Positions 10,060 to 19,844 of a stretch of DNA of 64,000 nucleotides are shown here, one piece after another. The DNA is from Sphingomonas sp. Leaf242 (GTDB taxonomy: Bacteria > Pseudomonadota > Alphaproteobacteria > Sphingomonadales > Sphingomonadaceae): the NCBI RefSeq assembly GCF_001422045.1, contig NZ_LMLW01000007.1, positions 558,001 to 622,000 on the forward strand, given 5' to 3'. Each line of letters starts with the position of its first letter. Positions within the stretch are counted from its first letter, which is position 1. The position numbers and the translations under genes were made by a program. Under the pieces are notes generated by a model. It was not told the origin of the DNA. It was given only the letters and a program-made list of their open reading frames with translations, and ran no database searches.

Positions 10060-11670
10060 TTACGCCGCCTCTTTCACTCTGGGCGCCGCTTGCCGGACAC
10101 CCTCATCGACATGCTCGGCGAACTGGGCGAAGTTCTCGACGAACAGGTCGACCAGCTTCGCCGCCGTGGCGTCGTACGCATCCTTGTCCGCCCAGGTCGT
10201 GCGGGGATCGAGGATCGCGGTGTCGACACCCGGTACGCTCACCGGCACCTGGAATCCGAAGTTCGGATCCGTCCGGAACTCGGCATCGTTCAGGCTTCCG
10301 TCGAGCGCCGCATTCAGCAGAGCTCGCGTCGCCTTGATCGGCATGCGGTTGCCGACGCCGTATTTGCCGCCGGTCCAGCCGGTGTTGACCAGCCAGCAAT
10401 CGACACCGCCCTTGGCGATCCGCTCCTTCAACAAATTGCCGTACACCGAAGGATGCCGCGGCATGAACGGTGCGCCGAAGCACGTCGAGAAGGTCGCGTC
10501 GGGCTCGGTCACGCCGATCTCGGTCCCGGCGACACGTGCGGTATAGCCCGAGAGGAAATGGTACATCGCCTGGTCGGGCGTGAGCTTCGCGATCGGTGGC
10601 AGGACGCCGTAAGCGTCGGCGGTCAACATCACGATGTTGCGCGGCACCGGCCCCATGTTCTCGGCGGACGCATTCGGGATGAAGTCGATCGGATACGCAC
10701 CGCGGCTGTTCTCGGCGAGCGTGTGATCGTCGAGGTCGAGCAGCCGCGTCGCCGGGTCCATCACGACGTTCTCCAGCACCGTCCCGAACCGCTTCGTCGT
10801 CGCGAAGATTTCCGGCTCGGCGTCGGCCGACAAGCGGATCATCTTGGCGTAGCACCCACCCTCGAAGTTGAAGACCGCAGTGTCCGACCAGCCATGCTCG
10901 TCGTCGCCGATCAGCGTGCGGCTGGCATCGGCCGACAGCGTCGTCTTGCCGGTGCCTGACAGGCCGAAGAACACCGCGGTATCGCCGTTCGCGCCCATGT
11001 TCGCCGAGCAGTGCATCGGCATCACCCCGGTCGGCGGCAGCAGGTAGTTGAGCAGCCCGAACACCGACTTCTTCATCTCGCCCGCGTATTTCGTGCCACC
11101 GATCAGGATCAGCTTGTCGGTGAAGTTGACCGCGATCACCGTCTCGCTGCGGCAGCCATGACGCGCGGGATCGGCGCGGAAGCTCGGCAGGTCGACGATC
11201 GTGTAGTCGGCGACGAAGTCCTTCAGCGCAGCCTGCTCGGGCCGCACCAACATCGTCCGGATGAAGAGGTTATGCCACGCGAGTTCGGTGACGACGCGGA
11301 CGTTGACGCGGTGGTCGGCCTGCGATCCGCCGTACAGGTCCTGCACGAACAGCTCGTCCTTGGCGGCGAGCGCGGCGAAGAAATCCTCCTTCAGCGCGGC
11401 GAAATGCGCGGGCTCCATCGCCTTGTTGCTCTTGCCCCACCAGACCGTGGCGTCGGTCTCGGCATCGCGGACGATGAACTTGTCCTGCGCCGAGCGCCCG
11501 GTATGCGCGCCGGTCTCGACGACCAGCGGACCGTCCGCGGACAACGTCCCCTCGCCGCGCGCCAGCGCCGCTTCGACAAGTTGGGCTGTGACCAGGTTCC
11601 AGTGCAGGGTGGCGCGGGTGTCTATCTCCTGCGCGGCTAGGCCGCCGGCCGGAATACGTTCGTTGGACAA
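10060..11670 (-). CDS. pckA: Phosphoenolpyruvate carboxykinase (ATP)
   Basis: 536 residues. The kinase P-loop [13 protein letters not shown], the DDEHGW metal-binding stretch, NFEGGCYAK and [16 protein letters not shown] are all PckA (ATP type) motifs. It converts oxaloacetate to PEP, entering gluconeogenesis. The ATG has GGAGAG 9 bases upstream. It is divergent from chvI, an arrangement seen in many alphaproteobacteria where ChvI controls pckA (established for the family; here inferred). Confidence 0.97.
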   Translation of the reverse strand: MSNERIPAGGLAAQEIDTRATLHWNLVTAQLVEAALARGEGTLSADGPLVVETGAHTGRSAQDKFIVRDAETDATVWWGKSNKAMEPAHFAALKEDFFAALAAKDELFVQDLYGGSQADHRVNVRVVTELAWHNLFIRTMLVRPEQAALKDFVADYTIVDLPSFRADPARHGCRSETVIAVNFTDKLILIGGTKYAGEMKKSVFGLLNYLLPPTGVMPMHCSANMGANGDTAVFFGLSGTGKTTLSADASRTLIGDDEHGWSDTAVFNFEGGCYAKMIRLSADAEPEIFATTKRFGTVLENVVMDPATRLLDLDDHTLAENSRGAYPIDFIPNASAENMGPVPRNIVMLTADAYGVLPPIAKLTPDQAMYHFLSGYTARVAGTEIGVTEPDATFSTCFGAPFMPRHPSVYGNLLKERIAKGGVDCWLVNTGWTGGKYGVGNRMPIKATRALLNAALDGSLNDAEFRTDPNFGFQVPVSVPGVDTAILDPRTTWADKDAYDATAAKLVDLFVENFAQFAEHVDEGVRQAAPRVKEAA

Positions 11671-11692
11671 GGCATCTCTCCAGATGGTTTCG

Positions 11693-11702
11693 CATACGTA
11701 TG
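11693..11702. promoter_or_regulatory. Palindrome CATACGTATG in the pckA leader
   Basis: A perfect 10-bp palindrome 22 bp upstream of the pckA start, in the pckA/chvI divergent gap. It could be a regulator site, but a 10-bp palindrome can arise by chance. Confidence 0.25.
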
Positions 11703-11845
11703 TATGTCGTTGCGGCGGGATGTAGGTCGCGCCTACCCACCGGTCAAATGGGCTGCCCTGACGCGGTCCCGATACGGCCCCAGTTGAGTGCGGTCGCGGA
11801 TTGGCCTACGACGATACGCCAACGACCGAGGCAAGCGACCCTAGA

Positions 11846-12553
11846 ATGACGGCAACGATCGCGCTGGTCGACGACGACCGCAACATCCTGACCTCCGTGT
11901 CGATCGCGTTGCAGACCGAGGGCTTCGTTACGCGGGTCTATTCGGACGGCGAGACGGCGCTCAAGGCGCTGACCGACAACCCGCCCGATCTCGCGGTATT
12001 CGACATCAAGATGCCGCGGATGGACGGGCTCGAACTGCTCCGCCGGTTCCGCGAGAAGAGCCAGGTCCCGGTGATCTTCCTCACCAGCAAGGACGACGAG
12101 CTCGACGAAGCCCTCGGCCTTGCGATGGGCGCCGACGACTACATCGCCAAGCCGTTCTCGCAGCGGCTGTTGATCGCCCGTATCCGCGCGATCCTGCGCC
12201 GGACCGAGCTGACTCAGTCGCCGGGTACCGAGACCGAGGCGGAAGCCGCCGGACCGCTCGCGCGCGGTCGGCTGAGCATGGATCCGGCGCGGCATCGCAC
12301 GCTGTGGGGCGGTGAGCCGGTGACGCTGACGGTCACCGAGTTCATGATCCTCGAAACCCTTGCGCAGCGTCCGGGCATCGTCAAGACGCGCAACCAGTTG
12401 ATGGACGCGGCGTATCAGGACGACATCTATGTCGACGATCGCACCATCGACAGCCACATCAAGCGACTGCGCCGAAAATTCCGGCAGGTCGATCCCGCCT
12501 TCGATGCGATCGAGACATTATATGGTGCCGGGTATCGATTTTCTGAGGAATGA
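11846..12553 (+). CDS. chvI: Response regulator ChvI
   Basis: 235 residues: receiver domain ([14 protein letters not shown]; phosphoacceptor in [13 protein letters not shown]; switch residues [20 protein letters not shown]) followed by an OmpR-type winged helix ([14 protein letters not shown] ... [15 protein letters not shown] ... LYGAGYRF). In alphaproteobacteria ChvI with sensor ChvG governs envelope, acid and exopolysaccharide responses. I use ATG 11846; the frame also allows TTG at 11801. The 3' end overlaps chvG. Confidence 0.93.
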   Translation: MTATIALVDDDRNILTSVSIALQTEGFVTRVYSDGETALKALTDNPPDLAVFDIKMPRMDGLELLRRFREKSQVPVIFLTSKDDELDEALGLAMGADDYIAKPFSQRLLIARIRAILRRTELTQSPGTETEAEAAGPLARGRLSMDPARHRTLWGGEPVTLTVTEFMILETLAQRPGIVKTRNQLMDAAYQDDIYVDDRTIDSHIKRLRRKFRQVDPAFDAIETLYGAGYRFSEE

Positions 12554-14105
12554 GCTCGGCGTCGACGGGCGCGATCTCACGCTGCGCTGGTCGGGACAGA
12601 TCTCGCTCACGCGACGAATCCTGGCGGTCAACATCTTCGCGTTGCTGCTGCTGGCGGGCGGGTTCTTCTACCTCGATTCCTACCGCAGCCGGATCGTCGA
12701 CAGCCGCGTCGCGCAGACCGCGCGCGAGGCGCGGCTGATCGGCGAGGCGATCTCGTCGGTCGATCCGACGCAGCGCAATCCGCTGGTGCTGAGGCTGGCC
12801 GCGGACACTGGATCGCGGATCCGCCTGTTCGACGCTGGTGGCACCACGATCGTCGACAGCCGAGCGCTCGGGCTGCGGAATTTCGTGCTGCAGGACCCCG
12901 ACAAGGAAGATCGCGACCAGGTCATCGCGCGGTTCCTCGACGCGGCGATCGACGTCGTCGTGATGGCACCGCGACCGCCACTCTACCGCGAACGGAACGA
13001 CGGACAGCGCTGGCCCGACGTCGCCGCCGCCGAGGCACGCCGCAAGGTTGCGACCACCGTCTGGCGCGCGCCCGACCGCACGCCGGTCATCACCGCGGCC
13101 GCGCCGCTTCGCACGGGCGGGGTCGTGATGACCACGGTCAATGCGCGCGACATCACGAAGACGGTGCGGATCGAGCGGTTCCGGCTCAGCATGGTGCTGT
13201 TGGTGGTATCGATCGTCTCGATCCTGCTCTCGCTGTTCCTCGCGCGGACGATCGTTCGTCCACTCCGCCGCCTTGCGCGCGCGGCGGTACGCGTCAGGCT
13301 CGGCCGTGCACGCGAAGTCGTCGTCCCCCGCCTCCCGTCGCGCCGCGACGAACTCGGCATGCTCGCGCGCGCGCTGTCCGACATGAGCCTGGCGCTAAGG
13401 GCGCGGATCGACGCGACCGAGGCGTTCGCCGCCGACGTCACGCACGAGATGAAGAACCCGCTCGCCTCGCTCCGGTCCGCGGTCGAGGGATTGTCGCGCG
13501 TGAAGGACCCCGCGCTCCAGGCACAGTTGCTCGCAATCGTCCGCGACGACGTCCACCGACTCGACCGATTGCTCTCCGACATCTCCGAAGCGTCGCGGCT
13601 CGATGCGCAGCTCAGTCGCGCCAAGTTCGAGCCGGTCGATATCGCGGCGATGATCGACGGGCTCGTCGCGCAGCGCGACGCGCGCGGCATCGAGCGCGGC
13701 ATGCGTCTGGTGTTCGACCGCAATCCAGACGCCCCCACCACGGTGCTGGGCGAAGGCGCACGGCTCGAACGCGTGTTCGAGAACCTGATCGACAACGCGC
13801 TCTCGTTCTCGCCCGATGAGGGTCTGGTCGCGATCTCGGCAATCCCCGAGCGCGACGACCTTGTCATCCGCGTCGAGGACGAAGGGCCCGGCGTTCCCGA
13901 GGAGGCGCGCGACGCCGTATTCAAACGCTTCCACTCGGTCCGGCCCGACAGCGAGACGTTCGGCCAGCATTCCGGGCTGGGCCTGGCGATCGCACGGACG
14001 ATCGTCGACGCGCATCAGGGATCGATCGGCGTCGAAGCGCGCGAAGACCGGCTTTGTGGTGCGCGGTTCGTCGTACGGCTACCGCTGGCCGATCCGTCGT
14101 TGTAA
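12522..14105 (+). CDS. chvG: Sensor histidine kinase ChvG
   Basis: About 527 residues. Membrane segment 1 ([19 protein letters not shown]), a periplasmic sensor of about 180 residues, membrane segment 2 ([18 protein letters not shown]), HAMP, HisKA H-box ([13 protein letters not shown]) and HATPase with N-box (ENLIDNAL), G1 (VEDEGPGVP) and G2 (GLGLAIART). ATG 12522 overlaps chvI by 32 bp; a longer reading from 12429 lies inside chvI and is unlikely. It phosphorylates ChvI. Confidence 0.92.
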   Translation: MVPGIDFLRNELGVDGRDLTLRWSGQISLTRRILAVNIFALLLLAGGFFYLDSYRSRIVDSRVAQTAREARLIGEAISSVDPTQRNPLVLRLAADTGSRIRLFDAGGTTIVDSRALGLRNFVLQDPDKEDRDQVIARFLDAAIDVVVMAPRPPLYRERNDGQRWPDVAAAEARRKVATTVWRAPDRTPVITAAAPLRTGGVVMTTVNARDITKTVRIERFRLSMVLLVVSIVSILLSLFLARTIVRPLRRLARAAVRVRLGRAREVVVPRLPSRRDELGMLARALSDMSLALRARIDATEAFAADVTHEMKNPLASLRSAVEGLSRVKDPALQAQLLAIVRDDVHRLDRLLSDISEASRLDAQLSRAKFEPVDIAAMIDGLVAQRDARGIERGMRLVFDRNPDAPTTVLGEGARLERVFENLIDNALSFSPDEGLVAISAIPERDDLVIRVEDEGPGVPEEARDAVFKRFHSVRPDSETFGQHSGLGLAIARTIVDAHQGSIGVEAREDRLCGARFVVRLPLADPSL

Positions 14106-14114
14106 GGACCGCAC

Positions 14115-14546
14115 GTGGCGATCCCCTCCTCCGACCGGCTCCACGCCACCTCGGTCGCGATCGACGGCGTGGCGGTGCTGATCGAGGGCGCGTCGGGATC
14201 GGGCAAGTCCGACCTTGCGTTGCGCCTGATCGACCGCGGCGCGACGCTCGTCAGCGACGATCAGACGCTGGTGGTACGCGCCGGCAAACTGCTGCTCGCG
14301 CGGGCGCCGGCCACGATCGCCGGTCGGATCGAAGTCCGCGGCATCGGGATCGTCGCCATGCCGCATGTCGACGACGTTCCGGTGGGCCTGCTCGTCCGAG
14401 TCGATGGCGCGGTCGAGCGGATGCCCGAACGCCGCGCCCGGAAGATCGCCGGGATCGACGTCCGCCAGTTCGCGGTCGACCCGTTCCACGCCTCCGCCCC
14501 GATCAAGGTCGAACTCGCCCTACGCAACCCGGAGCCTCTGACATGA
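14115..14546 (+). CDS. hprK: HPr kinase/phosphorylase, short alphaproteobacterial form
   Basis: 143 residues from a GTG start 9 bp after chvG. It has the P-loop GASGSGKSDLAL and the signature-like VRGIGIVAMPH, but lacks the N-terminal domain of the roughly 310-residue Gram-positive enzymes. Such short HprK proteins phosphorylate the regulatory serine of HPr; the matching HPr is encoded at 15895. The operon position beside rapZ, EIIA and ptsH supports the call. Confidence 0.92.
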   Translation: MAIPSSDRLHATSVAIDGVAVLIEGASGSGKSDLALRLIDRGATLVSDDQTLVVRAGKLLLARAPATIAGRIEVRGIGIVAMPHVDDVPVGLLVRVDGAVERMPERRARKIAGIDVRQFAVDPFHASAPIKVELALRNPEPLT

Positions 14547-14556
14547 CCGTTTCGCT

Positions 14557-15474
14557 ATGAGCCGCGCGAGCAAGGATATACTGCTGGTCACCGGCATGTC
14601 GGGCGCGGGCAAGACCACCGTCCTCAAGACGCTGGAGGACATCGGCTGGGAGGTCGTCGACAACCTCCCGCTGCTGCTGCTCGACCGGTTGCTCGATGCG
14701 CCGTTGCCCAAGGGGTCTACCGACGACTCGCAGCCGCTGGCGATCGGCATCGGCGCGCGGACGCGCGATTTCGATCCCGAGCGGATCATCGGCCGGATCC
14801 GCGATCTGCGAGAGCGCCACGGGATGGAGGTCGGGATGCTGTTTCTCGACTGCGCCGGATCAGAACTCGAGCGGCGGTATTCGGAGACTCGTCGGCGTCA
14901 TCCGCTGGGACTAGACCGGCTTGCGCGGGAGGGGATCGGCCAGGAGCGTGAACTGCTTGCGCCGTTGCGCGACTGGGCGAACCGGTTGATCGACACCACG
15001 GACATGTCCGCGAACGAACTCGCGCAGCAGATCCGGTCGAGCTTTGCCGGCGATCATCTCGGCGAACCGACGCTGGCGGTCCAGTCGTTCGGGTTCGCCC
15101 GCGGGCTGCCGAGCAACGCCGATCTCGTGTTCGACATGCGTTTTCTGCGCAATCCGCACTGGGACCCGATTTTGCGGCCCGGCACCGGGCTCGACGCCGA
15201 CGTCTCTGCCTATATCGTCGCCGACCCCGCCTATGAGGACGCGGTCAGCCGGATCGAGGACCTGCTGATCCTGCTGCTCCCCCGCTACCGTGCGGAGGGG
15301 AAGTCGTACGTCACGGTCGCGATCGGGTGTACCGGAGGGAGACACCGCTCGGTCCACGTCGCCGAACGCGTGGCGCGGCGGTTGCGCGAGGAAGGTTTTT
15401 CGCCCACTGTGCGTCACCGCGACCTGGGGGCCGCACCGCAGGATGCGCTTGAGGGATCGTCGGTCGTCACATGA
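14557..15474 (+). CDS. rapZ: RNase adapter protein RapZ (P-loop nucleotide-binding)
   Basis: 305 residues with the Walker A GMSGAGKTTVLKTLED, the family stretch GWEVVDNLPL, GLPSNADLVFDMRFLRNPHW and the C-terminal IGCTGGRHRSVHVAE. In enterobacteria RapZ directs small RNAs controlling GlmS to RNase E; in alphaproteobacteria the role is less clear. It sits in the hprK-rapZ-EIIA-ptsH gene order. Confidence 0.94.
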   Translation: MSRASKDILLVTGMSGAGKTTVLKTLEDIGWEVVDNLPLLLLDRLLDAPLPKGSTDDSQPLAIGIGARTRDFDPERIIGRIRDLRERHGMEVGMLFLDCAGSELERRYSETRRRHPLGLDRLAREGIGQERELLAPLRDWANRLIDTTDMSANELAQQIRSSFAGDHLGEPTLAVQSFGFARGLPSNADLVFDMRFLRNPHWDPILRPGTGLDADVSAYIVADPAYEDAVSRIEDLLILLLPRYRAEGKSYVTVAIGCTGGRHRSVHVAERVARRLREEGFSPTVRHRDLGAAPQDALEGSSVVT

Positions 15475-15490
15475 GTATGAATAGCCCGCT

Positions 15491-15898
15491 ATGATCGGCC
15501 TTGTTCTCGTTACGCACGGTCGTCTGGCCGAAGAATTCGTTCGCGCGATGATCCATGTCGTCGGTCCGCAGGAGCGTGTCGCGACGATCGCGATCGGCCC
15601 CGACGACGACATGGAAAGCCGCCGCGCCGATATCGCCGCGGCGATCCATGAGGTCGATACCGGGCGTGGCGTGATAGTGCTGACCGACCTGTTTGGGGGC
15701 ACGCCTTCCAATCTCGCCATATCGCTGATGGAGCGCGGCCGGATCGAAGTAATTGCTGGCATGAACCTGCCGATGCTGATCCGGCTCGGCTCGGCGCGCA
15801 AATCGATGACCGTCGTCGCGGCGGTTGCCGCGGCGCGCGAGGCCGGACGCAAATACATCTCTGTGGCATCCGAGGTTCTCGGCGAGGCTGCCGCGTGA
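15491..15898 (+). CDS. PTS EIIA component, mannose family
   Basis: 135 residues, a stand-alone EIIA-Man domain: MIGLVLVTHG with the phosphorylated His9, and TDLFGGTPSNLA. No EIIB/C/D permease genes are nearby, so it is probably a regulatory acceptor of phosphate from HPr. It overlaps ptsH by 4 bp. Confidence 0.93.
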   Translation: MIGLVLVTHGRLAEEFVRAMIHVVGPQERVATIAIGPDDDMESRRADIAAAIHEVDTGRGVIVLTDLFGGTPSNLAISLMERGRIEVIAGMNLPMLIRLGSARKSMTVVAAVAAAREAGRKYISVASEVLGEAAA

Positions 15899-16170
15899 GC
15901 GAGGTCTCGCGTACCGTCCAGATCACCAACCGCCGCGGGCTCCACGCCCGGGCGAGCGCGAAGTTCGTCACGCTTGCCTCGTCGCACTCGGTCGAGGTGC
16001 GCGTGACCAAGGACGGCTCCGATCATGTCACCGGTACCTCGATCATGGGGTTGATGATGCTCGGCGCAGCGATGGGCGACGCTATCACGATCAGCGCGAC
16101 CGGCGATGGCGCGGAACATACCGTCGCCGCGCTTGCCGAACTGGTCGAGGCGAAGTTCGGCGAGGATTGA
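15895..16170 (+). CDS. ptsH: Phosphocarrier protein HPr
   Basis: 91 residues, GTG start in a GTGA overlap with the EIIA gene. The active site GLHARASAKFV contains His17, the EI-dependent site, and SIMGLMMLGAAMG contains Ser49, equivalent to the HprK-modified serine. Both sites are intact, so HPr can be modified by EI and by the HprK encoded upstream. Enzyme I is not in the window. Confidence 0.95.
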   Translation: MSEVSRTVQITNRRGLHARASAKFVTLASSHSVEVRVTKDGSDHVTGTSIMGLMMLGAAMGDAITISATGDGAEHTVAALAELVEAKFGED

Positions 16171-16177
16171 CGTCTTT

Positions 16178-16272
16178 CTCCCCTCCTGCTTGCGGGAGGG
16201 GTCGGGGGAGGGCATGAGCGACGGCGTGTTTACAAACCCCTCCCCCAACCCCTCCCGCAAGCGGAAGGGGAG
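16178..16272. repeat. Inverted repeat element, family E, supplying the trmH ribosome site
   Basis: Left part (16178-16212) and right part (16237-16272) are near-complementary C-tract/G-tract arms around CTTGCGGGAGGGG / CCCCTCCCGCAAG. The last bases of the right arm (GGGGAG) lie 4 bases before the ATG of the next gene and serve as its Shine-Dalgarno sequence. Confidence 0.75.
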
Positions 16273-16276
16273 CTAG

Positions 16277-17092
16277 ATGCCCCGCGAGATAACCGCCTTT
16301 TCGAACCCGCTGATCAAGTACGTCCGCGACCTGCGCGACAAGCGGCATCGGCGTGCGGCCAGGCAATTCCTCGCCGAGGGCCTGCGCATCCTGACCGAGG
16401 CGCGCGAGACCGGCCGTCTGCCGCGCACTTTGTTCTACGCCGCGGCCAGCGCGAACCACCCGTTGGTGCACGCGCTATCGATGGACGTCGAGGATGCGGG
16501 CGGCGATTCGATCCAGACCACGCCCGACATTCTCTCGAAGCTGTCGGGCAAGGACAACCCGCAGGCGGTAGTCGGCGTGTTCGACGAGTTCGACGCGACG
16601 CTCGACGACCTCGACCGCACCACGTCCGGCATCTGGCTGGTCGCAGAACGGCTGCGCGATCCGGGCAATCTCGGCACGATCCTGCGCACCGGCGATGCGG
16701 TCGGCGCAGGCGGGCTGATCCTGATCGGCGAGTCGGTCGACCCGTTTTCGGTCGAGGCGGTCCGCGCGAGCATGGGTGCGCTGTTCACGATCCCGGTGGT
16801 CAAGACCGAATGGGAACCGTTCCATGCCTGGCTGCGCACCGGTCCGGGTCAACTTGTGGGCCTCAGCCTCGATACCGACACCGAGTATCGGTCCGCGACC
16901 TATAACGGCCCAACCTTCCTGCTCACCGGCAACGAAGCGCAGGGCATGCCGCCCGAGATGGCCGAAGCCTGCGACGTGCTCGTCAAAATTCCGATGCTCG
17001 GCAAGGCGGACAGCCTCAACGCGGCGGTCGCGACCGCGGTGATGGCGTATGAAGTGCTCGCCCGGCAGGAAAAATCCGCAGCTTCCGCCTGA
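16277..17092 (+). CDS. TrmH/SpoU family RNA 2'-O-ribose methyltransferase
   Basis: 271 residues with an N-terminal substrate-binding region (NPLIKYVRDLRDKRHRRAARQFLAEG) and a SPOUT domain with motif 1 (ERLRDPGNLGTILRTGDAVG), motif 2 (LLTGNEAQGM) and motif 3 (VKIPMLGKADSLNAAVATAV). It methylates a ribose in rRNA or tRNA; the RlmB/TsnR-like architecture suggests 23S rRNA but the target cannot be fixed. Confidence 0.93.
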   Translation: MPREITAFSNPLIKYVRDLRDKRHRRAARQFLAEGLRILTEARETGRLPRTLFYAAASANHPLVHALSMDVEDAGGDSIQTTPDILSKLSGKDNPQAVVGVFDEFDATLDDLDRTTSGIWLVAERLRDPGNLGTILRTGDAVGAGGLILIGESVDPFSVEAVRASMGALFTIPVVKTEWEPFHAWLRTGPGQLVGLSLDTDTEYRSATYNGPTFLLTGNEAQGMPPEMAEACDVLVKIPMLGKADSLNAAVATAVMAYEVLARQEKSAASA

Positions 17093-17191
17093 ACCGACGA
17101 AATAGGCCCGATTGGCGATGCTTAGCGAGTCCGGTTCAGCTATGGGTGGGGTGCGTCGTGCGAAAGCATCGACGAGATACGGGTAGACAGG

Positions 17192-18682
17192 ATGAGTATG
17201 GCGCGCGGTTTGGATGATGGACGAGTGAAAAGCAGCATGGTCCGGTTGGCGCTGACGGCGGCACCGCTGCTGCTGGCGACGCCCGTGTTCGCGCAGGTGA
17301 CGCCGCCGCCGATCGTTCCCACGGTGCCGGCGGTCATCCCGACGCTCGCGCCCCCGGTGATCACCGTGCCAACGCTGAGCGACAAGCAGGCGGCGCAACT
17401 CGACAAGCTGCTCAACGGCGACATCGTCGCGCAGGGGCTGAAGTCCGCCGCCACCGCGACGACGATCGCCCCGAGCAAGGACGAACTGGTGCGCGCCGCG
17501 CTCGATCATGCGCGCGCGGTTCATGCCGGCCGGCTGAGCGAAGCCGATTTCCAGAAGGATTGGGGCCTGCGTCCGCCCGCCTATGATCCGACCCCGGCGT
17601 TCGCCGACGCGGTGCGGCAGGACCGGATCGCGGCGTGGTTCGCCTCGCTGCCGCCGCCCTATGCCGGCTACGACGGCCTGCGGAAGGGACTCCAGAATTA
17701 TCGCTCGATCGCTTCGGCGGGAGGCTGGCAGACGCTGGCCTCCGGTCCCGACTTCACGATCGGTGCGACCGGGCCGCGCGTGGTCGCGCTGCGCAAGCGG
17801 CTCGCGGTGGAAGACAAGGACGTCGATGCCAACGGCGATAAGTTCGACGCGTCGCTGCTTGAAGCGGTGCGTCGCGCACAGCGTCGCTACGGCCTGAACC
17901 CGAGCGGGATCGTCTCGACCCAGACGCTCGCCGCGCTGAACGTGTCGGCGGGCGACCGCGTGCATCAGATCATGGCGAACATGGAGCGCTGGCGCTGGCT
18001 TCCGCAGAACCTGCCGCGCGATCGGATCCAGGTGAACATCGCCGCGGCCGTGCTGACCGTGTTCGACGGCGACGTGCCCGTGCAGTCGATGCGCGCGGTG
18101 ACCGGTCGCCCGGGCGACGAGACACCGATGCTGTCGTCGACGATCCACAGCATCGTCATCAATCCGCCCTGGAATGTGCCGACCTCGATCGCGACCAAGG
18201 AATTGTGGCCCAAGGAACGCGCCAATCCCGGCTATTTCAAGCGCAACGGCTTCAAGGTGATCGGCGGGACGCGGTTGCAGCAGCAGGCCGGCGACCAGAG
18301 CGCGCTCGGCCGGTTCAAGTTCGACTTCCCGAACGACTATTCGGTCTATCTCCACGATACGCCGAGCCGCGCCAAGTTCGCGAGCTTCAGTCGGCTTTCG
18401 AGCCATGGCTGCGTGCGCCTTGAAAAGCCTGCCGAACTTGCCGACCTGTTGCTGAAGGGCGACCCGACCTGGACGCCCGAGATGGTCGATGCCACGGTCG
18501 CTAAGGGCGATACCGTCCGCGCGCCGCTGATCAAGCCGGTCTCGGTCTATCTGCTCTACTGGACGGCGTTCGCCAGCGGCAACGGCCAGATGAACTTCCG
18601 CGCCGATCCCTATGATTGGGACGGCATCCTCGCTTCCAAGATCGAGGCGCGCACCGCACGCCAGACGATCGCCGCTCGCTGA
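17192..18682 (+). CDS. L,D-transpeptidase (YcbB/LdtD-like)
   Basis: 496 residues. A signal peptide (LALTAAPLLLATPVFAQ) is preceded by an N-terminal extension; GTG at 17225 or ATG 17198 are alternative starts. Then come a Pro/Val-rich stretch, a peptidoglycan-binding fold (PRVVALRKRL ... GLNPSGIVSTQTLAALN) and a YkuD catalytic domain ending in SSHGCVRLEKP, with the catalytic cysteine. It makes 3-3 crosslinks or attaches proteins to peptidoglycan in the periplasm. The next gene encodes a lipoprotein, 10 bp downstream. Confidence 0.92.
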   Translation: MSMARGLDDGRVKSSMVRLALTAAPLLLATPVFAQVTPPPIVPTVPAVIPTLAPPVITVPTLSDKQAAQLDKLLNGDIVAQGLKSAATATTIAPSKDELVRAALDHARAVHAGRLSEADFQKDWGLRPPAYDPTPAFADAVRQDRIAAWFASLPPPYAGYDGLRKGLQNYRSIASAGGWQTLASGPDFTIGATGPRVVALRKRLAVEDKDVDANGDKFDASLLEAVRRAQRRYGLNPSGIVSTQTLAALNVSAGDRVHQIMANMERWRWLPQNLPRDRIQVNIAAAVLTVFDGDVPVQSMRAVTGRPGDETPMLSSTIHSIVINPPWNVPTSIATKELWPKERANPGYFKRNGFKVIGGTRLQQQAGDQSALGRFKFDFPNDYSVYLHDTPSRAKFASFSRLSSHGCVRLEKPAELADLLLKGDPTWTPEMVDATVAKGDTVRAPLIKPVSVYLLYWTAFASGNGQMNFRADPYDWDGILASKIEARTARQTIAAR

Positions 18683-18692
18683 GAGACACGCC

Positions 18693-19025
18693 ATGACGAT
18701 ATCCCACACCCGTACCGCCATCGCCGGTGGCCTGCTCGCCGCGATGGCGCTGGCCGGTTGCTCGCGCTCGGAGCCAGAGCAGCCGCCGACGGATACCAAC
18801 ATGGTCGAGGATACCGGCGTGACCGAGACCGAGGCGGCCCCCGCCCCGGTCGAGGCCGCGCCGGTCGAGGCCGCCCCGCCGGCGCCGGCGGTGGTCGAAC
18901 CGCCACGCGAGAAGCCGATCACGCCCGACGAGCAGATGCAGGACGATGCCGATGCCACCGGGATGACCGCCCGCGTCAACCGCGACGATGCGCCCGCGAC
19001 CAACGAAGCCGAACCGCAGCAGTAG
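18693..19025 (+). CDS. Small acidic lipoprotein of unknown function
   Basis: 110 residues. The lipobox LAGC (Cys23) ends a typical signal (TAIAGGLLAAMA). The mature part is disordered, rich in Pro, Ala and Glu (APAPVEAAPVEAAPPAPAVV). It starts 10 bp after the L,D-transpeptidase and is probably co-expressed. No known domain recognised; the frame in front back to 18612 lies inside the transpeptidase gene. Confidence 0.7.
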   Translation: MTISHTRTAIAGGLLAAMALAGCSRSEPEQPPTDTNMVEDTGVTETEAAPAPVEAAPVEAAPPAPAVVEPPREKPITPDEQMQDDADATGMTARVNRDDAPATNEAEPQQ

Positions 19026-19031
19026 TTCGTT

Positions 19032-19094
19032 CTCCTGCGGACGCAGGAGCCCAAGATAACCGGCGTTGACGCTTGTGATCCTGGGCTTCTGCGT
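19032..19094. terminator. Inverted repeat / bidirectional terminator candidate, family F
   Basis: Arms of 17 bp (19041-19057 and 19078-19094) are inverted copies with two mismatches, and an additional CTCCTGCG/CGCAGGAG hairpin sits at 19032-19049. It lies between the convergent lipoprotein gene and cysQ and is followed by AAAAAAGG. It may be another repeat family as well as a terminator. Confidence 0.6.
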
Positions 19095-19106
19095 GAGCAA
19101 AAAAGG

Positions 19107-19844
19107 TCAGGCCGCCATCGCCGCCATCACCCGATCCCGTAGCGCGACGGGACAGATCAGTAGGTCGGGCATGTAGACATCCCGACAATTATACACCAAC
19201 GGCGACCCGTCGATCCGGCTGCAATGCAGGCCGAACGCCGCCGCCACTGCCACCGGCGCGGCGGAGTCCCACTCATACTGACCGCCCGAGTGGAGGTAGA
19301 TGTCGGCCTCGCCGCGGACTACCGCCATCGCCTTTGCGCCTGCCGAGCCCATTGGGATCAGCGTTGCGCCTAGGACCTCGGCGACCTTTACCGCCTCGGG
19401 TGCAGGGCGAGTCCGGCTGACAACCATCCGCAGCGGATCGCCCGGTGGCGGCACCGGCGCAGGCTGGTCGGAGCGCAGCACCAGGCCCAATCCCGGCAAT
19501 GCGACCGCGCCAACTGTCGCGACCCCGTCGATCGCGAGAGCGACATGGACCGCCCAGTCATCGCGCGCCTCGCCATATTCGCGCGTGCCGTCGACCGGAT
19601 CGACGATCCACACGCGCGACATCGTCGTCCGCGTCCCGTCGCATCGGCGTTCCTCTGACAACAGACCGTCGTCCGGCCGCGCGTCCTGCAGCGCATGGAC
19701 AAGGAACGCGTTGGCCGTCTCGTCGCCAGCCTTGCCGAGTGCGCCCGGCGAGAACACGCCCGACCGCCGTACTTCCAGCAGCAACCGGCCCGCCGTTTCC
19801 GCCAGATGCGCGGCGAGTTCGCCGTCGGTCATCGCCCCGCTCAT
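19107..19844 (-). CDS. cysQ: 3'(2'),5'-bisphosphate nucleotidase CysQ
   Basis: 245 residues of the inositol-monophosphatase superfamily. The metal site [12 protein letters not shown] is intact, the upstream acidic motif is LLSEE, and the C-terminal motif [16 protein letters not shown] matches the W-D-AA-p-a signature. CysQ removes phosphate from PAP, the by-product of sulfate reduction. Its start overlaps the cysNC stop by 4 bp, the last gene of the sulfate operon. Confidence 0.93.
   Translation of the reverse strand: MSGAMTDGELAAHLAETAGRLLLEVRRSGVFSPGALGKAGDETANAFLVHALQDARPDDGLLSEERRCDGTRTTMSRVWIVDPVDGTREYGEARDDWAVHVALAIDGVATVGAVALPGLGLVLRSDQPAPVPPPGDPLRMVVSRTRPAPEAVKVAEVLGATLIPMGSAGAKAMAVVRGEADIYLHSGGQYEWDSAAPVAVAAAFGLHCSRIDGSPLVYNCRDVYMPDLLICPVALRDRVMAAMAA

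Noticed and set aside
12429..12521. chvG start at 12429
   Set aside because: It would lie deep in chvI; the added residues are a shadow of the regulator.
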